Below, piece after piece: positions 6,956 to 8,831 of a stretch of DNA of 8,831 bases. The translations under genes were made by a program, and so were the position numbers. The stretch is taken from the NCBI GenBank assembly GCA_005877345.1, contig VBPR01000002.1, forward strand, positions 8,776 through 17,606. The letters run 5' to 3'. Origin of the DNA: Nitrososphaerota archaeon (GTDB taxonomy: Archaea; Thermoproteota; Nitrososphaeria; Nitrososphaerales; Nitrososphaeraceae). The stretch's first letter is position 1, and the number at the start of each line of letters is the position of its first letter. A model generated the notes under the pieces. That model made no database searches, was not told where the DNA came from, and saw nothing but the letters and a program-made list of their open reading frames with translations.

Positions 6956-6980
6956 TTTATGTTTATCTCATGTCTTAATG

Positions 6981-6992
6981 AAATATAAATAT
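6981..6992 (+). promoter_or_regulatory. TATA-like box for the 46-codon gene
   Basis: AAATATAAATAT is centred about 43 bases before the ATG at 7030, predicting a transcription start near 7012 and a leader of roughly 17 bases. It is divergent from the cbiG promoter. Confidence 0.4.
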
Positions 6993-7029
6993 TCAAATAT
7001 TCAAACAACAATATTCCTGTTGAATTCAA

Positions 7030-7170
7030 ATGATACTTACCTTCTTTTGTAAAAGGAATCGTCATACCGAATGTCCTGGTGAATGGCCGATAGGGGATTC
7101 ATGCGGATCGGATCATGACTGCTCTTTTGACGTAAAGATGTCAAAATGCGAGTGCTCTTGTCATGTATGA
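7030..7170 (+). CDS. 46-residue Cys/His-rich mini-protein, probably metal-binding
   Basis: An ATG opens a 46-codon frame ending at TGA. Seven residues are Cys (7, 15, 25, 31, 40, 42, 44) and three are His (12, 29, 45). They group as C-x7-C with H12 between (CKRNRHTEC), C-x3-H-x-C (CGSDHDC) and a closing CECSCH. Other visible segments are PGEWPIGDS and SFDVKMSK. This density of ligands and the ordered spacing are unlikely by chance, and the stretch is more GC-rich than its flanks. An in-frame TGA at 7021-7023 fixes the ATG as the start. There is no signal peptide. It runs opposite to the genes on both sides and has its own TATA-like box. Binding of zinc or iron is inferred; I cannot name the family. 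Confidence 0.7.
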   Translation: MILTFFCKRNRHTECPGEWPIGDSCGSDHDCSFDVKMSKCECSCHV

Positions 7171-7221
7171 ATATTGTTCACGTCGTGCAAAAGCTTAGTA
7201 TTATAATTTTGAAATTTTCAC

Positions 7222-7227
7222 AAAAAA
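7222..7227 (-). terminator. Oligo-T tract downstream of the dephospho-CoA kinase gene
   Basis: The minus strand reads TTTTTTG about 48 bases past the stop at 7275, with a second T-rich run (ATTTTC) just after. Archaeal RNA polymerase can terminate at such tracts without a hairpin. Confidence 0.3.
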
Positions 7228-7254
7228 TGATCTTAGCGGGGTCAGAAAATTATG

Positions 7255-7260
7255 TTTTTT
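7255..7260 (+). terminator. Oligo-T tract downstream of the Cys-rich mini-gene
   Basis: TTTTTT lies about 85 bases past the TGA at 7168-7170. It is the first T6 run after the gene and precedes the convergent kinase gene. A hairpin is not evident. Confidence 0.3.
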
Positions 7261-7274
7261 CGATCACTTCTATT

Positions 7275-7865
7275 TCAAACAGCCACCACATCATCATACC
7301 CCGTTAATAATTTATTATTTATTGATTTCATTAATTCTTTAGCTTTTCGCCGTATAGAATCATTGACCTTGATAATAACTAATCCTTTCAATGGCTGACC
7401 ATAACATACTACTGAATTACGCGGTGCAAAGTAACAGACAGGTAGAGTCAATAAATCCTCTTCACCAACAACCTGCAAAACAAAGTTCTTCTCAACCGAA
7501 AGTGCAAATTTGATTTTAGTGACTGCTTCAAGTGTAATAGATCCAGCTGGATTAATACAAGAAATTCTTGTTATGCCTTTAGCTTTTAGATCGTTCAGTT
7601 TATGAGGCAAAGTAGAACTTTTGTCTTGCCTTCTTTCAACTCCGTCAATTATAGCCAGGTTAGGAAAAATATCAAAGGAAATAAATCTCTCCGTAGAACG
7701 GTCGCCTATTGTTATTATCTTTTGGTTAGGGCCATCAATTTCTTTTCTTATTTTTTTTTCTGTGATATCACTATCTAAAATTAACTTACCTAATGGTTTT
7801 TTCAGTTCTTTAAGAATATCAGGTGGTATTGACACTTTGAGGTTCTTTTTCTTTTGGCTGTTCAT
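7275..7865 (-). CDS. GTP-dependent dephospho-CoA kinase (DUF359 family)
   Basis: This archaeal enzyme phosphorylates dephospho-CoA to coenzyme A using GTP, the last step of CoA synthesis, and is unrelated to bacterial CoaE. From the ATG at 7865 the product is 196 residues. Family signatures in order are ELKKPLGKLI (20-29), ITIGDRSTERFI (51-62), LAIIDGVERR (70-79, with D74), INPAGSIT (104-111), VVGEEDLLTLPV (132-143) and VVCYGQPLKGLVIIKV (152-167). The acidic residues in GD, IIDG and GEED are the expected nucleotide and metal contacts. The reading frame stays open upstream inside mrp to a codon at 7961, but that extension resembles nothing and is rejected. A GTG at 7835 is an alternative start that would cut the mrp overlap from 47 to 17 bases. 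Confidence 0.9.
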   Translation of the reverse strand: MNSQKKKNLKVSIPPDILKELKKPLGKLILDSDITEKKIRKEIDGPNQKIITIGDRSTERFISFDIFPNLAIIDGVERRQDKSSTLPHKLNDLKAKGITRISCINPAGSITLEAVTKIKFALSVEKNFVLQVVGEEDLLTLPVCYFAPRNSVVCYGQPLKGLVIIKVNDSIRRKAKELMKSINNKLLTGYDDVVAV

Positions 7866-8831
7866 TTGCTGATTTTTCTTGATCCTGCAATTCAGAGGCG
7901 ATAATACTGATTCTTCCAGCAACAGTACGGGAAATTTTGTCAAATATGATTGCCTGGCCATTATTTGCTCCTGAAATTGTTACTGGGTTACCGCTGTCAC
8001 TTGCAGTCATTATCTGTTGATGGAGAGGAATTTCCCCAATGAAAGGAACATTGAACTGCTCACTAACTTTCTGACCACCTCCAGTACCGAAAATGTTTAT
8101 CTTATTATTACAATGTTGACATTCTAAATAGCTCATATTTTCTATGACTCCTATTATAGGTACATTCAATTTGTTATACATGCCCACCGCCTTTACCGCG
8201 ACATTCATTGCTACATCTTGAGGAGTAGTAACTATAATTATTCCAGTTATAGGGATTGTTTGTGCTAATGTTAAAGGTGCGTCTCCTGTACCTGGGGGTA
8301 AATCAATTATTAAATAATCAAGCTCACCCCAGTTTACATCAGTTAGAAATTGTTTTACAATTCCTGCCACTATTGGACCTCTATAGATTCCTGCTTGCTG
8401 TGATTGTTCATAAAAGAATCCCATTGAAATCACTTTTACTCCTTGAGCCAAGACAGGTTCTATTTTATTATTAATTACTTCAGGTGCGTTTTTGAGTCCT
8501 AACATCAGAGGAATACTTGGACCATATACATCAGCATCTAATAAACCAACTTTTGCACCGGTCTTTGACAAAGCCAGAGCGAGGTTAACAGCAACTGTTG
8601 TTTTTCCCACACCTCCTTTACCACTTGCAATAGCAAGTATATTCTTGACACCAGGAAGCAATTCATCCATTGAAATTGAACGTCCTTCCATTACTCTTGC
8701 AGTTACTTTGAGATCAAGATCCTTAATCCCCAGGTCCATCATAGAATTGCGAACCGATTCTTCTATTTCACTATTAAAAGGACAAGCAGGGGTAGTAAGT
8801 TCTAATGTAAATCCAACTTTTCCATCGTTAA
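7819..8831 (-). CDS. Mrp/Nbp35-type Fe-S cluster carrier ATPase with N-terminal MIP18 (DUF59) domain, 5' end outside the window
   Basis: The frame is open to the window edge, so the ATG at 8742 is internal; 336 residues are visible. The first 45 or so are the end of a MIP18/DUF59 domain, including LELTTPACPF with its conserved Cys and LKVTARVMEGR. A P-loop ATPase follows: deviant Walker A GKGGVGKTT (nt 8596-8622), LLDADVYGPSIP, and IIDLPPGTGDAPLT. CQHC then supplies the CxxC pair that holds a bridging Fe-S cluster at the dimer interface. The tail is low-complexity (Glu, Lys, Gln-rich) and overlaps the next gene. Proteins of this class bind a cluster and pass it to apo-proteins in the cytoplasm. 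Proposed symbols vary (mrp, apbC), so none is given. Confidence 0.95.
   Translation of the reverse strand, partial: NDGKVGFTLELTTPACPFNSEIEESVRNSMMDLGIKDLDLKVTARVMEGRSISMDELLPGVKNILAIASGKGGVGKTTVAVNLALALSKTGAKVGLLDADVYGPSIPLMLGLKNAPEVINNKIEPVLAQGVKVISMGFFYEQSQQAGIYRGPIVAGIVKQFLTDVNWGELDYLIIDLPPGTGDAPLTLAQTIPITGIIIVTTPQDVAMNVAVKAVGMYNKLNVPIIGVIENMSYLECQHCNNKINIFGTGGGQKVSEQFNVPFIGEIPLHQQIMTASDSGNPVTISGANNGQAIIFDKISRTVAGRISIIASELQDQEKSANEQPKEKEPQSVNTT

Larger units (their letters stand above)
6941..7030. repeat. Four copies of ATTCAAA in the divergent promoter region
   Basis: The heptamer starts at 6941, 6991, 6999 and 7024, all in the same orientation. Three copies continue as ATTCAAAT. They lie between cbiG and the Cys-rich mini-gene and bracket both candidate TATA boxes. 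They could be regulator sites or an AT-rich coincidence; the heptamer also occurs singly inside genes (for example 5838). Confidence 0.35.

Noticed and set aside
6922..7029. Cobalamin riboswitch upstream of cbiG
   Set aside because: No B12-box-like sequence or room for the fold; the predicted leader is only a few bases long.
7866..7961. N-terminal extension of the dephospho-CoA kinase
   Set aside because: It would overlap mrp by more than 140 bases, and the extra 32 residues are just the shifted reading of the Mrp tail.
1..8831. tRNA, rRNA, CRISPR array, insertion sequence or attachment site
   Set aside because: No cloverleaf, rRNA-like block, spaced repeats, transposase or terminal inverted repeats were seen on either strand by reading.

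Overview
The window is AT-rich (about two-thirds A+T by eye) and looks like the chromosome of an ammonia-oxidising archaeon (Nitrososphaerota/Thaumarchaeota), probably a soil-type Nitrososphaerales such as Nitrosocosmicus. The evidence is a Sulfolobus-like Y-family polymerase with a terminal PCNA-binding motif, an archaeal GTP-dependent dephospho-CoA kinase, an anaerobic-type (Cbi) cobalamin gene set, TATA-like boxes about 26 bases before start codons, and many TTG starts. The genus is an inference. No mobile element, CRISPR array, rRNA or tRNA was seen.

Positions 1-740 hold two small minus-strand genes: a disordered, LEA-like hydrophilic protein (13-318) and an unrecognised 75-residue protein (409-636). 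A secreted protein (738-1916, minus) follows, with a signal peptide, an Ig-like beta region, an Asn/Ser-rich linker and a discoidin-like C-terminal domain. A 208-base divergent promoter region separates it from dpo4 (2125-3258, plus). A perfect 8-bp inverted repeat lies over the likely dpo4 TATA region.

Positions 3420-6921 are a tight minus-strand operon read as cbiG, cbiX, cbiC and an AlaX-like protein, with junctions of +1, -8 and -1 bases. CbiG opens the delta-lactone of cobalt-precorrin-5A, CbiX inserts cobalt into sirohydrochlorin, and CbiC makes cobyrinate from cobalt-precorrin-8. The last gene is a tRNA-editing-type zinc protein with no obvious role in corrin synthesis. The other cbi genes must lie elsewhere.

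The gap 6922-7274 holds a divergent promoter region with four ATTCAAA heptamers and an overlooked 46-codon plus-strand ORF (7030-7170). It encodes a protein with seven Cys and three His that looks like a tiny metal-binding protein. It is the most intriguing item here.

Positions 7275-8831 hold a minus-strand pair: an Mrp/Nbp35-type Fe-S carrier ATPase, cut by the window edge and carrying an N-terminal MIP18 (DUF59) domain, and a dephospho-CoA kinase whose start overlaps the Mrp tail by 47 bases.
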